In this document: one piece after another, positions 8,901 to 16,860 of the stretch | How positions within the stretch are numbered: position 1 is the stretch's first letter | How the letters are laid out: each line of letters opens with the position of its first letter | Source of the DNA: Sphacelaria rigidula | Lineage: Eukaryota > Phaeophyceae > Sphacelariales | NCBI GenBank assembly: GCA_964200075.2 | Contig: CAXNAA020000392.1 | Span: 1-21,713, forward strand | DNA: 21,713 bases | Direction of reading: 5' to 3' | Notes under the pieces: generated by a model | Database searches by the model: none | Seen by the model: the letters and a program-made list of their open reading frames with translations, nothing else | Told to the model about the DNA's origin: nothing | Program-made: the position numbers and the translations under genes

Positions 8901-11900
8901 TTCCCCGAGTACCTTGAAATACCGAGTACTTCCAGTAGCCAATGCACGGCATATCCTCGAAGACTCAGTACTCTCAGTCGACAGCACCCTGGGTACCCCC
9001 AATACTGCAGTATAAATACTGCGTATTCCAGGTAACATTCCGGGTATTTTAGTGTGTGGGTACCCGAGGTGCGCGAAGGTATTCAGTACTTCCGGCAATC
9101 GATACCCCGAGTACCCTGGAATACTAAGCTCTCTCATGGAGGGTGCTACCCCGCGAACCGTGGAGAACTCAGTATCTACGAGACTCGCGATCCCAAGTAG
9201 CCCAGAGTACTTGATACTGCGGGAAGTTGATACATCAGGTACTCGCGAGCACTCAAGTAGTGGTTTGGGGGCTTGGTCGGGGAAATACTAATACTAGTAC
9301 CTTACGCGAATTATTTTTTTGGGTAGTTGATATTGGCTAGAGTACAAGTTCGAATATAACGTGAAAATACTCTATGCAAGAACCACCAGACAAGTGGGCA
9401 GCGCATTGCACGTATGTAATACGAGAAATAAAGTAGTGTGAATGTTGGGGGCCTGTTGACTGTCGCCGAGCGTGCAGCACCCGCCGTGGCCACGGGCTTC
9501 GCTGCAGAAGCAGTAGAATATCCAAGCGCGTGCATGCCCAGCAGTGGAACTTTCAAGCGCTTGCATGCCCACACGGTGTGCTTGCAAACACTGCACCTCC
9601 GCCGTCACTCATGCTCAGCACTGCCCTCCTTACTGGATACCATGTGCACTCTACCGAGTGCAGTACTAAGAAGGCCTCTACTGCGGTGTGCTAAGTAGGT
9701 TCGTGATTGTGAAATACGGGAAGGGTGCGGTGTGTTCGTATGTGGAACTTTTTTTGAATGCTTTATCGGGGTTCGTGGGACAGCTTCTCCCGCGGGCGTT
9801 GAATCTACACTTGGCATCGTTTCAATCAAGTTCAATAAACTGATACGTTGACGCACCGTACATACATACATACATTCGACACATTTTTATGTACTGCCCG
9901 GCGCGACGGTGAGCCTAAAAAAGATTGTGTTCACCGTCCATTCTCGATAGAGCTCGACCTAGTTGTTTTAACATCAACTGTAGACGGCCAAGTGTACATA
10001 ACTCATTATATGAATGCACATGATTCAGAATACAACCAGGCAACTTCCTCCCGTTCTTCATACCGAGCTTTCGGAATTCAGGATACGTTCAGGCAACTTG
10101 CTACTGTGCAGGTAACGTTTGTATTATTGAATAGCCAAATATACAGAGTGCAGTACATAAATATAAATCGTTTACAATACAACGTGAAGGCATTTCCTAC
10201 CAATCTTGATGCCAAATACTCAGAATCGAGAATGTCGTCAGGCAACTCGCTGGAGTGTGGGTAAGTTGCGGAGCACTTAACAGTCAAATGTACAGATTTC
10301 TGTATTCAACGCTGGGTGTACATGGATCAAAACTCTTCGAAAAAACTTCCCACCATTTTGTATTTCAAATATCCGAAGTTAGCTTGCTAAAGTGCAGGAA
10401 ACAAGGTTTAGAACACCATACGTAATAAAACTAGGACTGGTCAGGGCAGAATACTGTCCAGAACTGAGTATAAACCCTGGAATACCAACTAATTGTAGGT
10501 CACGATGCCCTGGGCACTCGGGAACGCTGAATATTTTCGGCACTTCATGCCCTGAGTACCCTGGAATACTGAGTATTTCGGGGAATCGATGCCCTGTGTA
10601 CCCGCGGTACTCAGTACACATACTCAGTATACCTGGTGAACCACCGGGTAGATTGGGGGCGGGTACCCGAGAAACCCAAGAATACTGAGTACTTTCGAAA
10701 ATCGGTACCCTGGGTACGGGAAGTACTCAGTGATTATACTCAGTACATCGTGTACCACATCAGATGTTTCGGGGAGGGAGTACCCGAGGTGCCCTACGAT
10801 ACTCCGTAATCTAGGCAATTAGGACACGTAGTATTTTTGGCCGTCGATACTCTGGATACCCTGAGGTATCGAGTATTTCAAATACGCAGGAAATCCAGGG
10901 TACCCCGGGATACCCTATTCTAACCTAACCACCTTTGGAATGATTTCAAGTATGTAAATTGTTCATATTCAAGAGTTCCCGGCTATGTCGTGAATGATTC
11001 TGGCTCGAGTTCCCACCTGAAAAAAAATATGCGCTTCGCAGCTACGACTTACTTGGCATTTCATAGTTGCGCTACTACCTCCCGCACCGACGACTGGTTG
11101 CAACAAGCTTCCAGCGGTGTTGAGCGTATTTCAGGGAGGCATATTGGTTGGCAAACCGTGGCGACCAGCTGGGATTCGAGATATCGTGAAAATGCACCCA
11201 GAAATTTCGGATGGTTAGATCACACGTAAAAAAGCAACGCTGAGTCAAACACTCATTTGCTGACGGCCTGGTATCGTAACGTGTTGCTTCTACAATAATG
11301 GGATGGCGCTCACCCGTGGATGTCTGCTGACGACCGTGCGGAAGTTGGCGCTCGGCGCTATCTTCATCAGAAACATCGCCCGTTTGTGCACATCGAGCTG
11401 CGTGCCCCGACATGCAGCACAATAAAGCGGCAAGTGGTAGAGGACGTTGGCTGTGGGGTAAGTAATTGTTCCAAACACTCAAGGGAGTCGGTAGGAAAAC
11501 AACATGCCCCCGGTGATGGCCGATACGACGTCAGAAATAGATGGTGACATGAAACGCCGGGGTTTGGTATTCTCTGTACCGACGACATAGTCTGTACCTA
11601 CGGTGGACATCGTCGGTCCGCGAAGTTACACGAAGCAGATCGAGTTCAGCCTGTACTGAACTAGGCGAGAGTGTGCGTCAGTTGCGCGTCGGATATCCAA
11701 TGCCCGATACTGCTTCAAAATTGGGCACGTACATCTGCGTACTTATCCCCTTGACCGCGACCCCCACGCAGATCGCCAAAACTTGCCCATTTCGTGTTTC
11801 GAGGGGCACAGCACGCCCGGTGATACAAACAGATGGATGTTGAGTATTGGTATGGGAATGAATGCAAGAGAACCCCCAACCGTTATTTTGGTCGAGTCAT

Positions 11901-14900
11901 GTGTGTGTACGTTTTGTTTGGCAATTTGGCGAAGAAGGCGGTACAGTACATGCTGCCATGCGTCAGTAAGTGGTGCACGCTGGTTACCACTACTACTCCT
12001 GCTACGATGAACGACATACTCTCTTCGAGGCAGTGATGACGCGCCTCCTGCATGCTCTTATCTTGCACTGCATACACATCATCTCATGCGGACTCTGGTA
12101 GAGTGCTGCTGTTGTACTGTACAGACGGGCTCAATCAACGGCAAAATTCAACAGTGCAGTATAGTGCCTAGGTTCTCTACTTCACACGGTATAGACTATT
12201 TCTATCTCTGCTCAGTGTCCTAGAAAAACAGAAGGCAGCTATCCTCACAACATGCAGCAAAAGAGGGGTAGGCAGGTTGAAAATCCTGTGACAACAGCGA
12301 AATGTAGCGCTCATGAATCTGTGCGATTCAATGATGCGGTGGTCGTTGCTGAAACTGGCCATATCTACCTCGACATCCAGGTGAGCGAAAATTGGCGATT
12401 TGTGGGAGAATATAATGGATTATTCGACCTATCAAAGATATCAAAATAATTCCTCCACTCCCTTCAGGCCTATTGCCCGACCGACACGTTTCATAGAAAA
12501 CATGCATGGTTGATCTGGGAGGCGTTCTCTGACGATCGGTGAACTCGCATGCCTCCGCTTCAAAACAAGGAACCCCCTGAACTGTCAACCGGCGATCCTC
12601 TTTCGAAACAAGGCCGAAGGAGTGATGGTATATCAGTGGAACACCCTCAAGTGATGGGGATTTTCAAGTTGGGCCTGCGAGAAACAATGTCCTGAAATCT
12701 CGAGATATTTGTTCATCGAGACTTCCATTTTAGGATCATCATGGGAAACCGGCTTCAGCGGCGCGGCCGCTGCAGAAAAAAGAAAAAAAACAGCCGCTGT
12801 GGGGGAAACTACGATACACAACAGCCGACCCGTACTACTCAACAATGGCATCGTACATTCCACAATTTGGTACTAGCCCAACAAGGAGGGAAGGGGGGTA
12901 GGAAAGACGCGCTTACACGCTTTTGCGCAGGGAGCTTAGATCGTGTGATCACAAAATTTGAAGACCCGAATAACCTGGAGGAGCTGTTGTACAGCGCTAG
13001 TTAAAAATACCATTCACGCGTGGTGCAGTGAGCATAACCCGGTGTTATTCCAACACCATATCCAATGAAATCAGTATCAACATCACCCTTGTCGAGTTGC
13101 AGACCACAGCACATGCACACCCCATGGACCAAAGACCATCTAATACAGACATGTGATGCGTACATTCTTGCAGAGACACACAATAGTCCGTGCACAACGA
13201 ATGGGGTTATAAAAAGGAGCCTCGGTACGCTCAGCGGTCAACAATTCCTTATTTGCCGGGTGGTTTATATCAAAACATGCAATTTAAATGAGGCGACATG
13301 CAATTTAAATGAGGCGACATGTAAAATAAATAAAAAAACGCCGAAAGGGGTGAGGACTCACAGTAAGGATGTGCAACGCGTCGAGAGATTAACAACAGTT
13401 TCCCCTGACCCCAAAAAAATGAAATCATGTGACGGCAGTGTCGGTAAACAACAAAGTAATGTATCGGCAGCTGTTTACAGTTTTAATGTCGTCATAGTAG
13501 TAGCCTGGGGTTTTTTCAATCGCACTACTAGGCCATGTGATTTTACAGCTTTGACCGCAAGCAGAGCCTGCCACCCATGTCGTACACTAACGTGTCTCGA
13601 CAGCAAAAGAGGGAACACTTTCGAACACAATACTTTGTTCTCTTACATGCGTGTTAGCTCCTCACGAAAACTCTACCGTGGCTCATCAACTCTCTGCCCC
13701 CGACGCTGTGATTTAAACTGTGACCCTTGTTTTGCGTTCCTACTCAAGTGCCTACCCTTTATCATGTGAGGGGGAGGAGTGCAAGATGAAACATCGACCT
13801 CCCCGACGGACAAGGACCCTTCGTCACAGGGAGGAAACATTTTGATGTGCGTCATTCGCCTGATGACGTATATGATCTTGATGAATCAGATGCACGGAGT
13901 CCATCGCCGGATATTCCACGGCACACACACTGAGTAAGGTCGGCAATCAGCCCCCTGGTTAACCTGGAATAACCATTCGGTACCCTGGGCATCCAAGAAT
14001 ACGAGCATTTTTGGCTGTCGGTACCTCGGGTGCTTTGGAGTACTCAGTTCTTCGAGTACCATACCGGGTAATTCGCGGGGCGGGTACCCGAGGTGCTCTG
14101 GGGCCGTCAATGGGTAGACTCAACACTCCGGGGTACAAGACCGGGTATTATTGGGGGCAGGTACCCGAGGTACCCTAAGGTGCTCAATACCTTCGGCAGT
14201 TGGTACCCCCAGTATCTAAGTACTCACTCATGTACTCAGCTCTTGCTCTGTAGTATTTATTAGTAGTGGCCTCCAATATCCTGGGTACCCAATAATCACC
14301 ACTGGTACTCAGTGCTACGGGTAACGCACGGGGTGTTTCGACGGGCGGGTACCCGAGGTACCGCGAGGCACTCAGTACTTCCGACAGTCAGCACCCAGTG
14401 TACCTGGGGTGTTCAGTAGTTTTCCTCAGCATTCCGGGTGCAGGACCGGATGTTTCGGGAGGCTGATACCCAAGGTACCCTGAGGTCTTCACTACCTTCG
14501 GTCATGATACCTTGAGCGTTTGTTCCACTCAGTACTTGCATGGTCCCTTTACTACTATATATTTTTTGTCGCACTTTGAGCCCCTCCTCTTCCTCGGGAT
14601 GGGTCCGTGGTCTCAAGGGATCAACCCATCTCTCGCCCGGTACACGCCTTGCACTTTGATCTCGCGGATTGGGTCAGCACTCCTGCACCGCGTCAACTCA
14701 CGTCAAACAAACTCTGTCGACTACTTTGTTTACTCACGTTCTCAGGCTTTCCACGGTGGAAATCAGACAATACGAAGAAAAAACACAACGCATCGGGAAT
14801 CGAACCCTCGTTCTCTCCACTCTAATGGCGACAGTCGGACCATTACACCACCAGGGCGCGGCAACATATGTAGAGCTCAATATTTCCAGCAGTCCACACC

Positions 14901-16714
14901 CTCGGTTCCCCGGAATGTTGGAATATTTTCAGCATCCGACACCCTGTGTTCCCTGGAGTACAGGGTATCGCAAACAAGCCGGGAAGCTAGGTTTCCCCAG
15001 GGTACATTTCCTACCCTCAACCCTTTGATCGCTCGTTTCGGTGCAGTATTTTCGACTGAAAGTCCCGGGCGAGAAGTGCACATCATGCTGTCGTGATATA
15101 TTCGTAGCGTTTGGGACACCGTGCAGTACAGTACTTTACTGTTCATGCAGGACGTGCTCGACTGTTGTCTGCATACCGTACAGTACAGTGATCCGTCATT
15201 GCTCTCGTCTCATCTAAGTTGAGAAGCCGCCCTGATGCGAGGGTAATTGTCCACACAACTCAAGCGTTCGTGAACGGCAGTCGATACAGTAGCCTGGTTC
15301 AAGGCAAAGAACAAAACATAATGAAATGCTTTGATTATCTCTGGCCAAACCCTCTCACCTAACACGCACAGTCTCTATTTCAACCAATCTCACTCTTAAC
15401 CAATCAACCACACTCAATCTCTTTCTTACTCAATCTCTCAAACACTCACCAAACACTCGTATGCAAAACCCAGAGCAAGGCACGATGGCAGCGGACACCC
15501 AACCAGACTGTGCGTGGGGTAGCTCAGCTGCTTGTGCAGCAGATGCATTATGCTCGCATAACCTACGTCATTTGATACTATTCTCCTGATTGGCTACCAT
15601 AATCATCCGCAGTTTCAACATGGTTGACGCTACATATACTGGACGATATCTTACATCATTCTCCTTCATGACTGAGGGTGAGCATTTTCGGTCATAGGTT
15701 GCACAGCACTGTTATCCAGCACTTGCACACAAGCCCGCTCTTGTACGGGCAGCGGGCGGGTAAGGCTGGGCATATGTGATCTCGGATGCAGGTTATGAAC
15801 ACCGCAGTGTCCTTCTGGGCGATCCAAATAGAAAGTGAAATATCCACGTGATAACCTTGGCTGTAATGTACATACCACAATCATACTCCCAGTAACACCC
15901 CTCCGAACTCGCGCAATATGGCATTTTCAACGTGGACAAAGCTGCCGTTCTTCACATTTTTGCAGGTGCCCACCTTCGGTGCATTTCAGGGGTCAGGCGT
16001 AGTAGAGTTCAGCATCTTGGGAAAATACTTCCAGTGATCTAGGCCGTGTACACCGCAGGCCCCCTGCCCCCTAGTACAGTCAAGTACAGCGGTACATTGA
16101 GGATCTTGCACGATAACATGGTGCCAAATTGTACAATCCAAAAATTGCAAGGCCAACAGTCGACTCAACTAAAGTCTAAACGGGATTGATATATACTCCC
16201 TGGATCTTACCGGGTTAATCTTCCGATAAGCAGACACTTCCTCCAGCATGTGCTCAACCGAACGGGCATCAAGCAGCCGCAGCTTGTACACCAGGAGGAC
16301 GATAACAGCGGCTTCATTCTGATTGTACCACCTGGGCCGATTGATTTGGTAGTCTCCTGCGTTGGCTGCGTCCGAAGGAAAACTCTCAGCGAGAGCAGTT
16401 GCGTCGACTAAGCTACTGGCGTTGTTATTATCGATGCTGCTGAGGGTGCTGCTGTTGTTGTTGCCATTGCTGGAGACCACGGCCGCGGTACTGTCGCTAG
16501 CCGCTTGCGAGTTGCTACTGCTGCGGCGTGTCGTGGTGGGTTGTGATGATCGCAGTGCGCATGAATTGAAGTTACGTGGGTATTGTCGCTGACCTATCTG
16601 CGTTGGAACTGGTATCGATAGACACACACCAAATCTTGCTGGTGATGGTGGAAAGATAAAAGCGTGAGCTGCGGCCAGCCACGCTGCTGCTAGCCGTACA
16701 CACAGCATACGCAT
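2744..16714 (-). CDS. Plastid-targeted mTERF-like helical-repeat protein, seven exons (whole gene span)
   Basis: Seven exons, listed separately, join into 412 codons with matching intron phases (0, 2, 0, 0, 0, 0) and GT-AG borders. Residues 1-18 look like a signal peptide, followed by F19 and a Ser/Thr/Arg-rich transit-like segment. Residues 55-110 are a Ser/Asn-rich linker. From about residue 130 to the end there are seven repeats, each with a Pro-x-hydrophobic-hydrophobic helix start (P168, P201, P234, P268, P305, P341, P375; spacing 33-37). A second Pro at the end of the preceding helix (FP, VP or LP) usually precedes it by 11-12 residues. This pattern, with L..LLPGvnv..v...PgvL, is what I associate with mTERF-family proteins, which bind organelle nucleic acids in transcription termination, transcription or splicing. 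Plastid location comes from the leader; the exact role is unknown. Other helical-repeat families cannot be excluded, but the pattern is not PPR-like. Introns are 7989, 623, 588, 1207, 1165 and 1160 bases. Confidence 0.75.
2921..4080 (-). other. Intron 6 of mTERF-like gene
   Basis: GT-AG intron of 1160 bases, phase 0. It contains a 42-bp minisatellite (3290-3575). A plus-strand frame at 3694-3975 begins with a signal-peptide-like stretch, but nothing else supports it as a gene. Confidence 0.7.
3290..3575. repeat. 42-bp minisatellite, about six to seven degenerate copies
   Basis: The anchor GATTC/GATTT recurs at 3337, 3379, 3421, about 3463, 3504 and 3553, i.e. mostly every 42 bases. Each unit also carries GGAAGGTGGGGAACATGTAC-like sequence. 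Because 42 is a multiple of three, the minus strand stays open through it as 14-residue units (TYMFPTFHLYK-type). I attribute that to the repeat rather than to a gene. Confidence 0.8.
4081..4182 (-). CDS. Exon 6 of mTERF-like gene
   Basis: 102 bases, 34 codons (residues 321-354), phase 0 at both ends. Acceptor ...gatgccgcag, donor AAG|GTATGC. It reads VDALMDLLPGVNVTNVFANA, then PGVLIRSLNSLPAK. P341 is the repeat proline. One whole repeat, with the best match to the family consensus. Confidence 0.82.
4183..5347 (-). other. Intron 5 of mTERF-like gene
   Basis: GT-AG intron of 1165 bases, phase 0. No element or convincing exon seen inside. A minus-strand frame at 4686-5120 (144 codons) is open but shows no recognisable pattern. 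Confidence 0.65.
5348..5446 (-). CDS. Exon 5 of mTERF-like gene
   Basis: 99 bases, 33 codons (residues 288-320), phase 0 at both ends. Acceptor ...ggctggacag, donor AAG|GTGCGA. It reads RFPSSTDKELVRLVEAAPGL, then M and a short linker ending TLDVK. P305 is the repeat proline. It holds one repeat unit. Confidence 0.78.
5608..5769. mobile_element. MITE-like element with terminal inverted repeats
   Basis: The left end reads AACAATAGGTGAGCT and the reverse complement of the right end reads AACTATTGGTGAGCT, 13 of 15 identical. The right end also forms a perfect 17-base palindrome (5746-5762, GGTGAGCT-T-AGCTCACC). The interior is AT-rich with no coding. No clear target-site duplication was found. 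This would be a non-autonomous DNA transposon relic. Confidence 0.45.
5867..5992 (+). repeat. Dispersed repeat family 1, copy 1
   Basis: Aligns over about 126 bases with 14567-14692: CCCCTC, TCCCTCGGGA, then TCAAGGG-TCAA-CC, then GCCTTGCACTTTGAT-TCG and CTCCT-CA. The 15-base GCCTTGCACTTTGAT is exact in both. Same orientation. Non-coding; class uncertain, see the second copy. Confidence 0.65.
6153..6175. repeat. (CACAC) pentanucleotide microsatellite
   Basis: Four tandem copies of CACAC followed by CACC. Confidence 0.85.
6654..6821 (-). CDS. Exon 4 of mTERF-like gene
   Basis: 168 bases, 56 codons (residues 232-287), phase 0 at both ends. Acceptor ...gaaaatgcacag, donor GAG|GTGACG. It begins AAPSMVF (P234), continues with a charged linker and the helix EALRSLLPGANLHTIL, then MPTVL (P268) and SLDKLRE. 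This is the clearest example of the repeat pattern in the window. Confidence 0.8.
6822..7409 (-). other. Intron 3 of mTERF-like gene
   Basis: GT-AG intron of 588 bases, phase 0. No repeat seen. A cag acceptor at 7334-7336 followed by VELHQFLP looks like a decayed or chance repeat exon, but it is not needed for the continuous protein. Confidence 0.65.
7410..7473 (-). CDS. Exon 3 of mTERF-like gene
   Basis: A 64-base exon between ...ctgtcgcccag and CAG|GTAAAT. The first G completes the Arg codon (AG|G) from exon 2; the rest reads LEQNIMGIKEHVPEVDSAIFQ in pieces matching the repeat (RLE..., HVPEVD). It ends in phase 0, just before the AAP of exon 4. Confidence 0.7.
7474..8096 (-). other. Intron 2 of mTERF-like gene
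   Basis: GT-AG intron of 623 bases, phase 2. Nothing else recognised inside. A 142-codon plus-strand frame (7440-7868) overlaps exon 3 in antisense and is not supported. Confidence 0.65.
8097..8221 (-). CDS. Exon 2 of mTERF-like gene
   Basis: Starts after ...cctcaacag and ends at CCAG|GTACAC (phase 2). It encodes residues 169-209 plus two bases of codon 210. It completes the first PxL motif (P168-TFL) and carries a full repeat with FPTAN and RIPSML (P201). Reading past the donor hits TAG three codons later. Confidence 0.75.
8460..9290. repeat. GGTACC-rich degenerate minisatellite, block 1
   Basis: Repeated units of about 40-45 bases around a core like GATACCCCGAGTACCCTGGAATACT, then GAGTACTTCCGGCAAT. 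It is rich in the palindrome GGTACC and in the 6-mer GTACCC. A dispersed family 2 copy (8605-8712) interrupts it. Confidence 0.75.
8605..8712 (+). repeat. Dispersed repeat family 2, copy A
   Basis: Non-minisatellite sequence inside block 1, homologous to 517-628 and 2645-2706 (shared CCGTGGTTACATGATGGACG-like core). Its position inside an array suggests insertion after the array existed. Confidence 0.5.
9859..9876. repeat. (TACA) tetranucleotide microsatellite
   Basis: Four tandem TACA copies followed by TT. Confidence 0.85.
10076..10395. repeat. About 146-bp tandem repeat, two copies plus a partial
   Basis: GTTCAGGCAACTTGCTACTG near 10091 recurs as CGTCAGGCAACTCGCTGGAG near 10237, and as a weaker AGTTAGCTTGCTAAAGTGCAG near 10378. 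GCCAAATATACAGA near 10132 recurs as GTCAAATGTACAGA near 10282. The offset is 144-149 bases, with roughly 70 percent identity in the anchors. It lies inside the 8364-10934 element. Confidence 0.5.
10440..10915. repeat. GGTACC-rich degenerate minisatellite, block 2
   Basis: Same unit type as block 1 (TGCCCTGAGTACCCTGGAAT then ACTGAGTATTTC). It ends directly in the right inverted terminus of the 8364-10934 element. Confidence 0.75.
13065..13769 (+). CDS. Doubtful 234-codon open frame inside intron 1
   Basis: The longest plus-strand frame in the window, ATG at 13065. The translation is rich in Ser, Thr, Cys and Arg, shows no recognisable domain, and contains CNLNEAT twice because it runs through the 21-bp tandem repeat at 13275. 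A TATAAAAAGG motif at 13208 lies inside the frame, not upstream. The length is somewhat unusual for chance, but nothing else supports coding. Confidence 0.18.
   Translation: MKSVSTSPLSSCRPQHMHTPWTKDHLIQTCDAYILAETHNSPCTTNGVIKRSLGTLSGQQFLICRVVYIKTCNLNEATCNLNEATCKINKKTPKGVRTHSKDVQRVERLTTVSPDPKKMKSCDGSVGKQQSNVSAAVYSFNVVIVVAWGFFNRTTRPCDFTALTASRACHPCRTLTCLDSKRGNTFEHNTLFSYMRVSSSRKLYRGSSTLCPRRCDLNCDPCFAFLLKCLPFIM
13275..13330. repeat. 21-bp tandem repeat
   Basis: Two exact copies of ACATGCAATTTAAATGAGGC plus G, then a degenerate third (ACATGTAAAATAAAT). Confidence 0.9.
13900..14545. repeat. GGTACC-rich degenerate minisatellite, block 3a
   Basis: Two unit types alternate: one around GTTGGTACCC...TACTCAGTACTTC and one around CCGGGTA-T-CGGGGCGGGTACCCGAGG. 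Same family as blocks 1 and 2. It is interrupted by the SINE-like element and resumes at 14875. Confidence 0.75.
14567..14692 (+). repeat. Dispersed repeat family 1, copy 2
   Basis: Homologous to 5867-5992 over about 126 bases (exact shared 15-mer GCCTTGCACTTTGAT). It sits between two parts of minisatellite block 3 and next to a tRNA-like sequence on the minus strand, so it may be the body of a SINE read from 14860 down to about 14560. Confidence 0.6.
14785..14860 (-). repeat. tRNA-like sequence with Pol III A and B boxes (SINE head or pseudo-tRNA)
   Basis: On the minus strand TGGTGTAATGG (14850-14840) matches the tRNA A box and GGTTCGATTCC (14806-14796) is a perfect B box, at normal tRNA spacing. 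The acceptor stem does not pair, and the anticodon and T stems are poor, so it is unlikely to be a working tRNA. A run of T follows on the minus strand after 14785. The best reading is a tRNA-derived SINE promoter or a tRNA pseudogene. Confidence 0.55.
14875..15025. repeat. GGTACC-type minisatellite, block 3b
   Basis: Degenerate continuation of block 3a (GGAATGTTGGAATATTTTCAGC, then ACACCCTGTGTTCCCTGGAG-like units). The end, CCTACCCTCAACCCTTT, resembles the right terminus of the 8364-10934 element. Confidence 0.55.
15343..15462. repeat. CT/CA-rich low-complexity tract
   Basis: Degenerate repetition of ACTCAATCTCTC and AACCAATC-like words, strongly pyrimidine-biased on the plus strand. Non-coding, inside intron 1. 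Confidence 0.7.
16211..16714 (-). CDS. Exon 1: bipartite plastid leader, Ser/Asn linker, first helical repeat
   Basis: ATG at 16714; 168 codons, ending CCG|GTAAGA (phase 0). M1-A18 is a signal peptide: MRMLCVR, then an Ala/Leu core, then AHA. It is followed directly by F19 (FIFPPSPARFG). Phe at +1 is the hallmark of plastid preproteins in heterokont and related algae. The next ~35 residues are Ser/Thr/Arg-rich with few acids. Residues about 60-110 are a low-complexity Ser/Asn/Ala linker, encoded by trinucleotide-repeat-like DNA around 16425-16530. The final part (YNQNEAAVIVLLVYKLRLLD, then VEHMLEEVSAYRKINP) is helical and leads into the repeat array: its last Pro starts the Pro-x-hydrophobic-hydrophobic motif completed by TFL of exon 2. 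If the donor is ignored, the frame runs on only 13 codons to a stop at 16169. Confidence 0.8.
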
Positions 16715-16860
16715 GGACGAGCTTCTATAGCTCCCAAGACAACATTGAACATCCGCGAGACAGTCATTTTCGGAGCAGTTTCCCGAAAACGTTAGAACAT
16801 GACAAATGTGCAGCTGATATCATATCAAATATGACTATAGAATGTAAACAACCAGGTAAA
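16715..16860 (-). promoter_or_regulatory. Presumed upstream region of the mTERF-like gene
   Basis: Sequence directly 5' of the ATG at 16714. No TATA box or initiator is evident. An inverted repeat TTTTCGG...CCGAAAA (about 16768-16790, seven-base arms, nine-base spacer) is the only distinctive motif. The regulatory role is inferred from position only. Confidence 0.3.

Larger units (their letters stand above)
8364..10934. mobile_element. 2.6-kb element with terminal inverted repeats
   Basis: The left end AGGTGGTTAGGGTTAG (8364-8379) matches the reverse complement of the right end, AGGTGGTTAGGTTAG (10920-10934), with one base gap. Further inward both sides share ATAGGGTA. Both ends run into GGTACC-rich subterminal minisatellite arrays, and the centre (about 9300-10440) is different sequence with its own tandem repeat. 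No transposase-like frame was seen, so it would be non-autonomous. No target-site duplication was found by eye. Confidence 0.45.
8222..16210 (-). other. Intron 1 of mTERF-like gene, about 8 kb, repeat-laden
   Basis: Inferred intron between the plastid-leader exon and the first internal repeat exon, phase 0, GTAAGA...CAACAG. It holds the inverted-repeat element 8364-10934, three blocks of GGTACC-rich minisatellite, copies of both dispersed families, a tRNA-like SINE head and a CT-rich tract. The two exons are linked by motif continuity (KINP|TFL), strand and phase, not by transcript data. Stretches at 10935-13060 and 15480-16210 show nothing I can assign beyond short open frames. Confidence 0.6.

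Noticed and set aside
9848-10264. 138-codon plus-strand frame
   Set aside because: It runs through the 146-bp tandem repeat inside the inverted-repeat element; no domain seen.
11833-12693. Plus-strand four-exon model (MDVEYWYG..., joined by GTAAGT, GTGAGC and GTGAAC donors)
   Set aside because: Phases agree and the acceptor at 12468 is good, but the pieces are 24-50 codons with no family match, introns would be much shorter than those established here, and it lies inside intron 1. Chance is sufficient.
14785-14860. Functional tRNA gene
   Set aside because: The A and B boxes are good, but the acceptor stem does not pair and the other stems are poor.
15986-16074. An in-phase exon after ...gggggcag reading GACGVHGLDHWKYFPKMLNS as the second exon of the plastid-leader gene
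   Set aside because: The phase fits, but it shares nothing with the repeat pattern. The exon at 8221 completes the Pro-x-hydrophobic-hydrophobic motif begun by KINP. It remains a possible alternative 3' end.
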